From Erythrophleum ivorense (Eukaryota; Streptophyta; Magnoliopsida; Fabales; Fabaceae): a stretch of 64,000 bases of DNA. Location: NCBI GenBank assembly GCA_026724425.1, contig JAIUCV010000001.1, positions 5,624,556 through 5,688,555 on the forward strand, in the 5' to 3' direction. Position numbers and translations under genes: made by a program. The notes under the pieces are model-generated. The model ran no database searches. It was not told the origin of the DNA and worked only from the letters and a program-made list of their open reading frames with translations. Positions 50,274 through 62,345 of this stretch are shown here, piece by piece; positions within the stretch are counted from its first letter, which is position 1, and each line of letters starts with the position of its first letter.

Positions 50274-50285
50274 TGATATCAGAAC
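50274..50285 (+). promoter_or_regulatory. tRNA-Met primer-binding-site relic
   Basis: TGATATCAGAAC has two mismatches to TGGTATCAGAGC. Located at the 3' side of the pararetrovirus relic, it fits the minus-strand primer site of Caulimoviridae. Confidence 0.6.
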
Positions 50286-51464
50286 ATATAAAAAATTTAT
50301 AATTAGAAAAATTATATAGTACATAAAATGTATAAATATCCTGTCTGATATTAATCATTAACTCAGTTATCTTATCAAGAAATCAATCTTGGTTTGCTTT
50401 TGCTCGCATGACAAAGTCAACGAAATATAATTAATTAGCAAAAGTTAATGAACAAGAGGGGATAGTTGCAGCGTCACATATGCTTTACAGAAGTTAAAGA
50501 ACAAAAGTTAACTCAGTTCACTCTAAAAAGTGACTCATTTTTATCCCAACGCCGAACAACTTGTGGTTTATATATAAAATCAATGACAATGTTCTTTTAT
50601 TTATTTAAACTAAAGTATATATACAAGATTGGGATATACAGTTTGCAGAATTTTTATTTCCCTCATGCACAGTTCAAAATTTCAGATGTTAATAAATCGA
50701 ATACTTGAGTATACAATACAGTGAAAAATAAGCATTCAAATATTATATACCATTAATTTTGCTATAATTAAATCAATACTAATCTTTTAAGCACAAAAAA
50801 AATCAATATTAATTTTCAAATTAAGTAAATCTTTTCACTAAATATATTATATTCTAATTAGTTACAACAACCTTTTAGTGTCCATCATGTGATTCTTGTC
50901 GACTGATTTCTAATACCATATGCTCTTGGACTTTGAACTTATAATGAGACACCAAATTCCACTAATTATTTGTGCATCGTTGGAAACTCAAAAATTCTAT
51001 GCCTCAAATGTCAAATTGTTCTGCATGGATACTTCTATAAATATCAAAGTCCTAAATATGGTTTGGAAAATAGAAAACTTGACCTAATTAGCTATTTAGA
51101 ATTGGATGCTTTTAAGCAGAAGGTCATTATGGCTAATGACTTGACACTTGAAGCGGCATTTCAACATCATTTGCATGTGAGATGGATCATGTAATCAAGA
51201 CAAAGCAACATTTCTTGTAATTATTATATAGTGTTAGTCTTTAGCACGTTGTGTGACGCGAAAATTCTTTAGACTTTAAAAAAGGTGGATAAAACACGAG
51301 TTTACCTTTATACTCAAAATAAAAATTCTTTTAATCTATAAATAATGGAGATGAAAGATAATGAATCTCCCCATAACTTGATTAAAGAGATTTTGATACC
51401 ATATTACCGTGATGATTTTACCTCATAAATTAGCTAAGAAAAGGCTTTGATATACATCAATTTT

Positions 51465-51964
51465 TGACTTAAATACATTTTTAATCTTTTTATTAATATG
51501 ATAAAAGTTTCATTATCTCTCATTTTAATTGAATTAATATTGTCCTTTAATATTTAAAAATAATGTAATTAAGTCTTTTCATCTCAATTTTGTTTATGCA
51601 ATAACAAAAATGTAAGGATGTGATTAATTTGTATACATGTGTGTGTGTGTGTCAGAGATTTGGCGTCATGGACTCACTACACCAATAACAAATAATATAA
51701 TGAGATCACTCTTTTATTCAAATTTAAAAAATAAATAAATTGGGGAAACAGAGATCACGGAGGTGACTAAAAAATGCGGTCCAGCAAATTCACATAGCCT
51801 AAATCTGGGTAAGCAAGTTAAAAATTATTTTTTGAAACAAAACTAAGACGTATGACTTAATTGCATTATTAGTGTATGTCAAAAAAGACAGCATTGACTA
51901 AATTAAAACTAGAAGAACAAATTAAAACTTTTATAATCAAAAGGACCAAAAGTGTATTTAAACT
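51465..51964. mobile_element. MITE with inverted termini
   Basis: The left TGACTTAAATACATTTTTAA mirrors the reverse-complemented right AAGTTTAAATACACTTTTGG, and both continue into pyrimidine-rich sequence ending in an ATAAAAGTTT block. It is about 500 bp and non-coding. Confidence 0.6.
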
Positions 51965-53561
51965 TATATGTTTAACAATTAATTAATTATAAGCGTAATT
52001 AATTAGAAATAATATATCTCATGGTTTAATTTTTCTCCATCTACTGGTCAAATTCTGAATGATGTAGACGCCTGCAGAAGATACAAGATCATGCATGTTT
52101 GTCCTCAAAGAGGAACCATTTTTATTGGTCTAACATAGAAATAATTAATGCGAGAAAACTGGTTTCCAATATTATTCATATATGGATGCAAATCAGAAGG
52201 TCCACGCGTCGTTGCTTAGTTGGATTTTGATTCTTGAACTTGCTCACACGTTCTCTTTCTTTTAATTATACAAATACATAGTTTTACTTTTGTGATTGAT
52301 AGCTTATAGTGTCAGCTCTAATTTTTAAATATGAAAAATACACAATAACCTTTTACAAATTCACAGCTCTAATTTTTAGTTGTAGTAAAGTCTGACGTAA
52401 AGTTGAATCAAATTAGTCCAGATACAGTGTCCAAATTAAATCTTATTTAACTGTGTGTGTTTCTTGTTCAAAAATATTCAATAGATTTTAAAGTTTTAAA
52501 GAGAAGATCAAGCAACCTTTTCTACGATTATATGATGATAACCTTGAAGAAATATGTGTGCAAATGCAGGTTTCTCAAGCGGAACAATTTTCAATACTTG
52601 CAACATATAATGAACATTCCTATTTTTTTTCTTTAAAAAAAATAAAAAAATCTCATCATATAATATATGAAGCACATTATTTTCCTCCCAAAATTCACTA
52701 ATTTTTCTAGTCTATGACAGAAAAGCAGTGATTTGTGATCATGCCAAGCACTTACGCTGATGCAACATGTCATTGAAGAAATGGTTGGATAACACTGTCT
52801 TCCCATTATGCTATTATCCCATTTCCTTTCTTACTAGATATTTCTCTCCCTTTCTGGGTTTATCCAAACATTATATATATATATCTAACACACTCAGCAC
52901 ATAATAATGAAGTATAAGGGTGTGAATGAATCAATTTCTAGTTTCGACGTGGATGATTTGACTATAAGATGCTAATTTTTTCTTTTTTAAAAAATGCAGT
53001 TGTGACCATAATTTTGCACTTTTAATAATCATTATTTTTCTTTGTTTGTTTGTTTGTTTTTTGGTAATCTTCTTGGTAAGTAGATAAGGATTATTGCAAT
53101 ATATCAGAACAAGATAAAGCTAGAACTCTAATTAAAAAAAAGAAAAGGAAAGAAGAAGAAGAAGAAGAAGATTATATATCTGATATAAACTGGAAAAATG
53201 ATTGACATTTAATGGCGTTAGGTCAAACCAATAAGACATTGTACCTCAAAAATAAATATGAAAAGTTAATATTTAGTGCAGTTCCAGGCAAGAAGGTAGG
53301 CCTAGTTAATGTTAAGGCATATTGGAGACAGTGATGCATACACTTTAAAGCTTTTCTGGAAGAAAAGGGTTTCAAGTTGGAGTAAGTTTGGCAACTAATT
53401 AAAACAATAAAAAGAAGTGTCCCCAGTTTGACAAATTTTAGATTCTTTTTTGGTTGAGAGAGATAGTGCTTATACATATTGTTCTGACTTGCAACTTCTC
53501 CCTGTCCACATGATAAAATGATAAGATCAAAATATCTTTGCATTTAAGTATAAATAAATAA

Positions 53562-53565
53562 ATAT

Positions 53566-53599
<34 letters not shown>

Positions 53600-53600
53600 T
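53562..53600. repeat. (AT)n microsatellite with one interruption
   Basis: Two AT runs separated by a short AAAT break, read directly. Confidence 0.9.
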
Positions 53601-55454
53601 ATCAATGTGGGACAAAACAGAAGGCAGAATCTAAACTAATGTCATTGTGCACCTAATTATTAATTATTAAACAATTTTAAAGAAAAAGTACTGAGACCAA
53701 AAAAAGAAGGTTGGGTTAATCATTCATTTTTCCCCTCCATTTAGGTGGAACAACTAGTTACTTGCTTGATATTAATTAAAAAGAAGTTAATATAATATCG
53801 TAAACAAATCTTAACTCACTAGTTAAACTGATATCATGTTAAGAATATATACAAATTAACTTGAAATCTGTAAAAAGAAAATTTAATGGAGTTTTATGGA
53901 TAACTTTTTCTGAATATCTCTACTAACATTTTCTGTTTCTTGTTACTGTTTTCAGGGGTTTAACAATTTACTGATCACTATCGAGTTGCTCCAGTCTATT
54001 TAAAAGCTTCGTTGGGATAAATCTCAACCCCAAGACAATATTCTTATGCATTGTTTCTTGAAATTTCCCATTATAAGTTATTCAAACAGTCCTATTCATG
54101 AACACATCCAAATAATCATATCATATCTTATGGTTTATAAATTATAATCCAAATAGAGATTTTTAAATAAATTTATTTATAAAAAATAAGTACAATAATT
54201 TAATTATAAAAATATATATAAATATGTCAAAAGTAACTCCTATTAAAATACATATATATCTGATATCTTTACATGTCTGATTAAGTAAATATATTTATTT
54301 TGTATAAATCTAATTTAATTTGAAAAAACTAGGAGGAGGCAGAAAGGGGCAGAGAGATTTATGATTTCAACCACAAGTTATGAAATGATTCTCCCGACAT
54401 TGAATTACTATTCTTTGTCCCTTTTCTTAGAGAGGAAGTGAACCAAAATGATTGAAGGCTTTCAAAAAGATGTTAAAAGTTAATCAATTTTCCAAAGCCA
54501 GAAAGCCCAATATTCTGGGTTTGTGGTTGCTTGTAAATCCTAACTGAAACGGGGTTAATTCAAGATTTGTGTCAGATTACTGGGTCCTAACTCTCACATT
54601 ATCCACTATAATGAAGAATCTAACAATAGTATCTTCACCACAAGCATCTTCATCCTCTATATTATATATAACCATTCTTTTTTCACGTTAACATGTCTAC
54701 CTTACTTCAATGGCACATATTTTTAAAAAAAATTAAGAAATTAGGTTAATAAAAAATAGATATATAGATTAAACTAATTACGTACACTTTTTAAATAAAT
54801 TTTATCTCTTATATCATTATATGTTTATTTATAATTCACTCAATTTGAGATTGAATCAACCTAAATTTTTTTGTCAAACAAAGCCACCTTTCAATAGAAT
54901 TTTAATTTACAAAATATAATTAGTCCAAACTAATATCATGATATGATATATAATGTACTATAAGAGTTCATCTTTGATATTATTATATGTTTATGTATAA
55001 TTAATTTGGTTTATTTATATTTCATAGACTAAATGTATTAATAATCCTCCCAAACTATTCCACCTTGAAATTAGTAAGACAAACAATAATAATAAAAGAA
55101 GAAAAACTAAACAAGTCTTCGCTTTATGACGGCAGTGAGCTCTAGTTCCATTATGAAAGAAGCGTCAAAAAGCACTTCATTTTATGATGCTCTTATTACT
55201 AATAGTCCCATCACATCAAATAGATGGAACGTGGCTGCATAAAGGGGAACAAAGTTAAGATTCCAAATGCAGTTTCTTAATACATAAAGGTGGGGATTTA
55301 AAAAATTGATAAAAATAAAGCATAGATTTAGGAGTTATGCAGTTTATTGAGCTGGTAGATTTTTTTTTTTGGGATAAACTTAGTCTGTAAAAGAAGATTA
55401 AACTAAATTAAGAAAAGATATATAATCATGTCAAAAGAAATTCATAAAAAAATG

Positions 55455-55460
<6 letters not shown>

Positions 55461-55487
<27 letters not shown>
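55461..55487. repeat. (AT)n microsatellite
   Basis: An uninterrupted AT run, read directly. Confidence 0.9.
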
Positions 55488-55490
<3 letters not shown>

Positions 55491-57214
55491 AGCTTAGCCT
55501 ACCTATATAAGGTCACCCCAAAAAAAAAAATTTAAGATTAACTTCCACGGATATTAACCCTTTATTCTCAATCTTATACACTAACATGATTTTGGACAAA
55601 TAAAAATTTAAAAGTTAGATAGCTTGTTTCAACTCTAATACATAATACTCCATAATTAGTGGGTATGTACCAATGAAAAATCACCGGTAAAACCTGAATC
55701 AAAGATCCTTTGATTATGGAAATTGATTCTATCGAGTCCACGTTGGTTGGTCACTAACAGATTTGTTTTAATTCCCAATTTTACCTCCTATTGCACTAAA
55801 CCAAACAGCCTTTTCTCTAAACACATGAATAAGTATTAGCAGCAGTTTGATTCATAGAATACTCCAGAGAAGTAGATTGTTCTAGGATCCTGAAGCCATG
55901 ATTTGGTTGACCATTTGGTTCACACTTTGATAGAATTGACAAGTGAAAATGGAGGGCACAGGTTCTCTCCTCTCCAGGTGGGACCCACCCACCTCCCCTT
56001 TCTCTCTCCGCACATGATCTCTTCTGTACGGAAGAGAATCCCTGGGTAAGTATGGATGACAACACTGACCTGTTTCCTCATTCTCTTACTTTTTTCCATT
56101 AGCCGCATCCTAGTTCTTCCCTTCATCACCTAATTTTATAACCTCCTCCTATAAATCCTCATCAGTTTGTAGGATAAGAATTTAAACACTATTTGCGCTG
56201 CTAGGGATGAGTCTCAAGAAGGTTATCTGACATCTACATGAATTTTCCTACTGGCTTATACTACCCAAAAATTTATCTATCATGAAATATATAGAGAGAG
56301 AGAGAGAAATGGAAGAAGCCAGAGGCCTTTCCTGAGGGATTAAAATTGCAAACAATATCTTCATGTTTAGAGAATCAAGAGGAACTCCAGTCAGAGAGGC
56401 AAGACAATGACACAGTCTATTTTACCCTTTTATCTGGTCTTCTTTCAATTTCTTTCCCTCAGTACAGAAACTTCTGTGGGGGAGAAGACATCAATTTCCA
56501 CAGCACAAAGCAATCATAAATCACCAAAGGGAAAGAGAATCATTACAAGTCATATCATTTCCAACCTCAAGTCAGCCAGGTTATAGAAGCCTATTAAAAT
56601 GCAATGAATCTCCACTGCGAACTTTTTATAGCAAAAATATTCTTGTAGTTGAATAGTCTGCAAAACTGCTGACATTTACAACAAATTCATCAAAATAAAA
56701 CCTAGTTAAGAGATTACACAAAGATATTGTTCACAAGTAGATAAATTTACACTAATTTTTTTAAAAAAAAGAGAAATAAATCTTACAGACTTATCAGAAT
56801 CTTTATAATGTCGAACAGGTTTACCGTTTACAACGTAGGAGTTGCCATTCTTTCAGTATCTCAAGAATAAATATCATTAATCAGCCCCCATCAACTGCAT
56901 AGTAAGAAATTAAAATCACTGTTCGAGTTACAAATTGTTCCTTAGAAAACTACATTGTTTATCTAATACTTAAGCTATACAATTTTGTAGACAATCTATA
57001 AACTTAAAACTATGCTTATGTTATTAACAAAATAAACAAATAATACATTCATTCCTTAAAATAGAGCATATGGACAGCCAAACACACATAAAAGTAATCG
57101 TTGTAATTGAAAAAAGAGGCTAGAATAAATCAACAAATTTCATGGGGAAGATCATGAAGTACTGTCCACCAAGATTTTTGGAAGCCAGGTCAAGCAATCG
57201 CACTTCTATGGCTA

Positions 57215-58087
57215 TCAGCTAAGTTGAACGTTAATATTATTCTGAAAGGGTGTAGAAAACACAGGTGTATCAGCGGGATGGCAGAATATTGGCACCGGGA
57301 AGTTTGAAAGATCTTTTCTTTGTCAAATACTAATCAAAGTTATGATACCCTAGGATTAACAAATAGAAACCCTGTCCCTGCAATATATAACGAATGTATT
57401 CTACTGTATTATTTGTATGATTCAAATGTTTGATGAGACTTGTCTTACAAGGCTTATTGTCATGATACCTACAACCTTTAGATGTAATCCATGGACACTT
57501 GGAAAAAAAAGCCGCGTCCATGCCCAACAAGTGTTGGAAACTCATATTATACAGGACACAATACTTTAAATAACAGCTGGACATTACTGATTTTGTCATG
57601 CCGCTATGTCTATCTGGGTCAATGTCCATGTTTCTTATGATGTAATAATTATAGTCCATGAGTAAAACTTCAAATAGACCATTTAGCTAACCAGACAAAC
57701 AAAAGGCAAAATTGACAAATATTGAGAGGTTTTACAATCATTTGAAAAGCTATCATAGTAGTTTTTAATTCTTGACATTTCTTCACTTTAAGTTAATTCC
57801 ACAATGAAGTTAACTTCAGAAAGAATTACAAGGCAATAGCTTTATTACTATTATTAGTACACATGAAAAAATTACTAGTTCTACAAGTAAACACAAATTT
57901 AGACCCATAACAAATAATATAAAATAATAAGCAATTATACTTGATGATAAAGGAGAAGAAAACATTTATAACCCTACTTCCCTAATCTTTGAAATAATTA
58001 ATAGTTTCATTTCTGAAAAAGAAATGTTTGCATGATTTGAGTTGCAAGTAGAAGTGATTAAAATGGAAATGAAAACAAAATAAAGTG

Positions 58088-58125
<38 letters not shown>

Positions 58126-61100
58126 AAGAACTTTGTGAAACCAGTTTAATATTTTGTTTCATAATAATGGATATGAAAATCGAGCCTCAAATTATGGCTT
58201 TGGAACCTCAAGTATTCAACCATAATTCCACAGAGTTGGCTTGCAGTCTTTTTTGAGAAAAAATAAATGTTTATTTGCTTCACAAGCAAGTTAAAATGAT
58301 GGAAAATAAGAGAGAAATTGGAAAGAGAATAAAGAGATATGGAAAATCTCAACCAAGCTTTGTAAGGAAATTTCATTGTGAAGTGAATAAAATTGCATTT
58401 TCACAAGTTAATTTACTAAATGGACCTTTTAGGTTTATTTTTTAAATAATTAGTTTCAAAGTTATTTCTTTAACAAAAAATGCTAAGATACTTCAGGAGA
58501 GTTAGAATAAAGCTGAAAACAGAAAATAAAGAGACCGAAAAAGTACAGATTTTCACACATCAAGTTTTTTAAACAGAAAGCCATGATTTAAATAAAATAA
58601 AAAATTAATTTATAAAATAGTTGAATTATTCTAGTAAATTAAATATTCATTTACTTGACTAAAGGATTAAAATGATAAAAACCCAAATAGATGACAAAAA
58701 TAAAATTGTGGTTAAAATGAGTTTTAAAACAATATAGCAATTAAATTTGATTTTGTTCTCTGCACAAGTCAAGGTGGCTAGTATTAAAAGGCAAGAATAA
58801 TCACCTTGAATATATCTCCAAACACTCCCATGGGATTCTTCCGCTGTACTCCATAGAACTTCTCTGCTATATCATCCAACATCTAGATCACAGTTTTTCA
58901 AGTCAAATGCAGCAACAAGTTGAATTCCTCTTTGGTGCAAAGATATAAATAATTATAACATAACAGAGCTCACATAGAATCACAGTCCAAAACCATGGAA
59001 AAATTAGCCACCTACCAATAAAAGTGCGCATACACACACAAACAAAAAAGGATTGGTAAGTCAGCTGACCTCGTTGAATGCAGGTTCCCTGTCAATACTT
59101 GATTTATAGTTTGCTCTCAACATATTAAAAAGAGGCAATGCATCTCTCTCCAACCTGCAAGAAAAATGGAAAAATACAAGGGGGAAAAATAAGATATCCT
59201 CCTATTCAGAGTTAGAAACTATTAAGAAAAAATATAAAAATAAGTGAGCCTGAAAGGCTCAAAATGCTACAAAGCTGCCAAGTCCCATTTCATATCAGAC
59301 AATGAGACTCCCTTAAAAGCACCATGCATGAAACATCAAACTGAAGCCATAAACACAACCCTAAAACCATAACGTTTGTAAAGGCAAAGAAATGCCCTAG
59401 AAATTTCAAGCATTCCAATCCAGCCAATATAATAAATAGAAGAAATGTTATGCGTTCAGACAAAATTGCTAGAAAAATCTTTCAAAAGCTTCTTAACACA
59501 AATCCTCATCAATCATCAGTGTGCGACATCATCGGTGGTTCAAAGACTGATAGCTATCAAAGCAATATAACATACAAACAAACTCCTTATTAAATTAAAA
59601 TAGTTTTGTCCCAGAAAATTAAAACTTTAATTGTTGCCCTTCTTTTAGCTCAAAAGTCAGTGCACTTTTAAGACCGCAAAATAGGGAAACGACAGAAGTG
59701 CTTAATATTTCTTCCATGTTCAGTTTAATTAGATATACATGCATAAATATGTGCATGAAGGTTTACAACAAAATTAACACTCTTTAAACTATTTAAGCAA
59801 AGTGCCAGTATTCTGTAGCAATCAATCAGAATTATGCCCTGGTAGCAACATGCCTCTTCTCAATGTCTAAACTTGGGAATACAACTTTGCAATTTGCAAC
59901 ATGCCTCTTCCCTATGTCTAAACTCAGGAATACAAATTTGATCAATCAATTTATGAAGCATGACAGCTTACGTTTGCAACAGAAAATTGATGAACTGCAT
60001 TAAATCTGTCTGAGGAAATTTGATCTCTCTAGATGCAACTTCATTTTGTATCTCTTCCATCAAAATGTTAGCATCTCTTAGATTGCCTGAAGATAAATAC
60101 CTGTCATGCAAGAAAGAAAGCAATTTCTAAGTTTAAAACCCAGTTGTAACATACAAGAAATTACTGGAGAATGGCATTAAGTAGGGAGAAAAGTATTGGA
60201 AGTTTAATAAGTATATCAAGATAACCTAAATAGTGGATGTGTGCTTTTACTCCTCTAATGCATCACTCAAGGAGAGTAACAGTGTATTTGGGGTAACAAT
60301 GAAAGCATTGATGATTATTAGTCTTTGACAACTAAAGTGAAACACCTCCAGTCACATAGATAGGACAGCAATGATAGCTTGAGATAGCCTGTTTGACATT
60401 GCTTAATTTCCAAAATAAGCAGCTTAATTTTTTTTTTTGAAGTACTTATTTCTGATTTTTTTAAGTGTTCGGCAATTTTCCAAGATTGCTTTTAAGTAGT
60501 AACAGAAACAATTTTTCTGCTCTGAGAAGGAAGCAAGAATTTGTTGCTTCTCCTTTGAAGCAGATGCAGAAAATTATTTTTTTAAAAACAACAATGCCCT
60601 TACTCAAAATCATTACTAACCATATTACCCCTTATTATTTTTTACCTATAGTCTCAATTTGTTCCATTCTTTCTTCTCTTGCCTTCATATACTTATTTTG
60701 ATGTATTTTGATATTTTTTATATACTTATTGTGCTTTTATTTTCTATATTTTAACCAAACAAAAAATTAGAAACACAATTGAAATTAACCATAGTGAATA
60801 TTTAAAATTACTTATCCATACAAATAATAGTAATTGCAAAGTCAAGTTTATACATGCCCTTTTTAGCAATTAAATAGTACAAAGCATTCTTTTGAAAGAT
60901 TTGTCAAACACAATAATATCGATAGAAGTGCTTATCAAATGATTTTGCTAAACACAGACTGCTTCTTTCTTACAGTGCTTTTTATGAAACTCCATTTGTA
61001 AAAATGCAATTTCAACATAAGTAGAAATCCACAGCAATCCCAAACGAGCCCTTAATCTCAATAGCATAAAAGACATAGAAACCCACTCTTCTATTGAAAA

Positions 61101-62345
61101 TTATTATTTTCAAGTCTGTCGTTCATATGAAAGCTCTCTTGCACATGATGACCCGGATTGTAAGTGTTCAAAGGAGTCATAGCAATAGCCCAACAGTTAA
61201 ATTTGAGGCTAGGAGCAGCAACAATGAAAACTTGGGTGCTAATACATACTACAATCTACAAAAGGTGTCTAAGCCAAGTTAAAATGAATTAAAAAATAAA
61301 AATCCTGAGAATAAACTACATTGGTAATGCAATAAACAAGAACATACTAAATCCTATGGGATTAATAATTGCCAGACATTTTGATGAGTTTGCTGCAGCC
61401 AATACTACTAAAATATATAGTCGGTGACATTATTAGATGAGAGAGGAGGATAAGAGAAAGATTTGACCTGAAGGTTGAAAGTGTATTCTAAAAGAGGCAG
61501 AAGAAGTAAGGTAGGGAAGGAGGGCAGAAAGGGAAATTAAGGGTGATAACTAACTTTGCTACTATTGCTGAGGTATGGTGAGCTGGAGGAGTGAGAATGA
61601 GGCATTTAGAAGGTTATTTTGAGGGTGCTTGGGTGGTGGGGAGGTATAAAGATTCAGTAAAGGATTCTTTGGGAGAAAGTTGGCTTCTTGAATGCTAGCA
61701 TTGCTTTTCTTTCCTCATTTCTGCATTTTCAGTCTTTTGAGTTTGTGGTTGTTTGACTGTTTTGTCATACAATCTGTGTTTGTTGCTCTTGAATGAAGGA
61801 TTATTATCCAATGTTGATACCTATCAAATTTCCTAGTTGACTGTTCTGTGCTTGATTTCAATTAAAGTAGCAGAAGGTTCTATCACATTTCAAGGTGAGC
61901 ATCTAGATCATCATAGCTTTTACCTTAAAACTCCTCTAGCAATGGCCAAGTCATCTTCACCTGGATAACACTACAAAATATAAGAGGATATCAGTTAAAC
62001 CTTCCCAAAACAAAGACAAAATGACAAAAGGAATGCCTCAATTACCTTTTCCAAATCAGTTCTAGGAACACCCAATTATATAACACAACAACTCATAACA
62101 GTATAATTAGATCATCATTGAATGCCACAACCAAGTTTAAGTAGAAAATCTATGGGCAGAATTGTTTGGCACACCACATAGAAATTTGGTAAATTTGAAC
62201 CAGACATCAAGGTAAAAGAATACAGCCACAAAGAAAACATGGAAAATGTAATGAAACTAACCTTGCCCATAAAATTCACAAGAGTAGAAGCAAACTTCTT
62301 TGGATTATTTCCTCTCACAAAATGGTATGTTACTCTAGTCATATC
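57215..62345 (-). CDS. GET4: GET4 homologue, 3' part (tail-anchored protein targeting)
   Basis: Cytosolic GET4 works with the GET pathway to hand C-terminally anchored membrane proteins towards the ER insertion machinery. The exons on the minus strand are 62345-62262, 61970-61924, 60100-59972, 59154-59070, 58882-58805, and a tentative last exon 57241-57215. All five main exons join in frame with GT/AG borders and encode about 141 residues, including HFVRGNNPKKFA, CYPGEDDLAIARGVL, QFINFLLQTLERDALPLFNM and AEKFYGVQRKNPMGVFGDIF, which are hallmark C-terminal segments of plant GET4. The N-terminal half must lie beyond 64000. The last exon rests on a strong acceptor (CACCCTTTCAG) and would end NNINVQLS; without it, translation would read a few codons into the intron to a TAA. 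No damage is seen in the main exons. Confidence 0.88.
58092..58122. repeat. (AT)n microsatellite in the GET4 3' intron
   Basis: An uninterrupted AT run of about 31 bp lies within the tentative last intron. Confidence 0.9.
59845..59940. repeat. Tandem duplication of a 45-bp unit in a GET4 intron
   Basis: The copies at 59845-59889 and 59896-59940 both read GCAACATGCCTCTTC to AATACAA[CA]TTTG with a few differences. They lie just downstream (in gene sense) of the 60100-59972 exon. Confidence 0.85.
60387..61049. mobile_element. Non-autonomous DNA transposon in a GET4 intron
   Basis: The 663-bp block has imperfect inverted ends: left GCCTGTTTGACATTGCT, reverse-complemented right GCTCGTTTGGGATTGCT. 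Subterminal AAGCAG/CTGCTTCT motifs repeat inside. It is non-coding. The G..GTTTG..ATTGC terminus is common among plant hAT-type MITEs; no target duplication was confirmed. Confidence 0.6.

Larger units (their letters stand above)
45240..50290 (+). pseudogene. Decayed endogenous pararetrovirus (Caulimoviridae-like), interrupted twice
   Basis: A chromosomal relic of a plant DNA pararetrovirus. In order: a damaged CCHC knuckle (C-Y-A-C at 45330-45341), a segment leading into reverse transcriptase, RT proper at about 47330-47650 with a Y-T-D-D box at 47633-47644, RNase H at about 48000-48300, and a second coding remnant starting near ATG 49043. A non-coding tail ends in TGATATCAGAAC (50274-50285), two changes from the tRNA-Met primer site used by this family. 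There is no integrase and no LTR. A downstream second frame followed by an intergenic region with the primer site resembles a florendovirus-type layout, by inference. Stops and frameshifts are frequent; it cannot be expressed as virus. The 5' boundary is approximate. Confidence 0.75.
50291..57214. other. Intergenic region with a MITE and microsatellites
   Basis: No gene is supported. Contents are a MITE at 51465-51964, a TG microsatellite at 51639-51652, a GAA run near 53150-53170, and long AT microsatellites. The stretch 55840-56600 is less AT-rich, with a palindromic GGTGGGACCCACC-type motif near 55977-55990 and an AG-repeat near 56292-56306, but no gene signature. The right end, next to 57215, probably contains the GET4 3' UTR. 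Confidence 0.45.

Noticed and set aside
53223..53543. A 106-codon frame on the minus strand
   Set aside because: No family resemblance, and it lies in AT-rich DNA beside microsatellites.
55977..56000. Possible microRNA hairpin around the GGTGGGACCCACC palindrome
   Set aside because: No match to a plant microRNA I know, and the palindrome is too short to be a precursor by itself.
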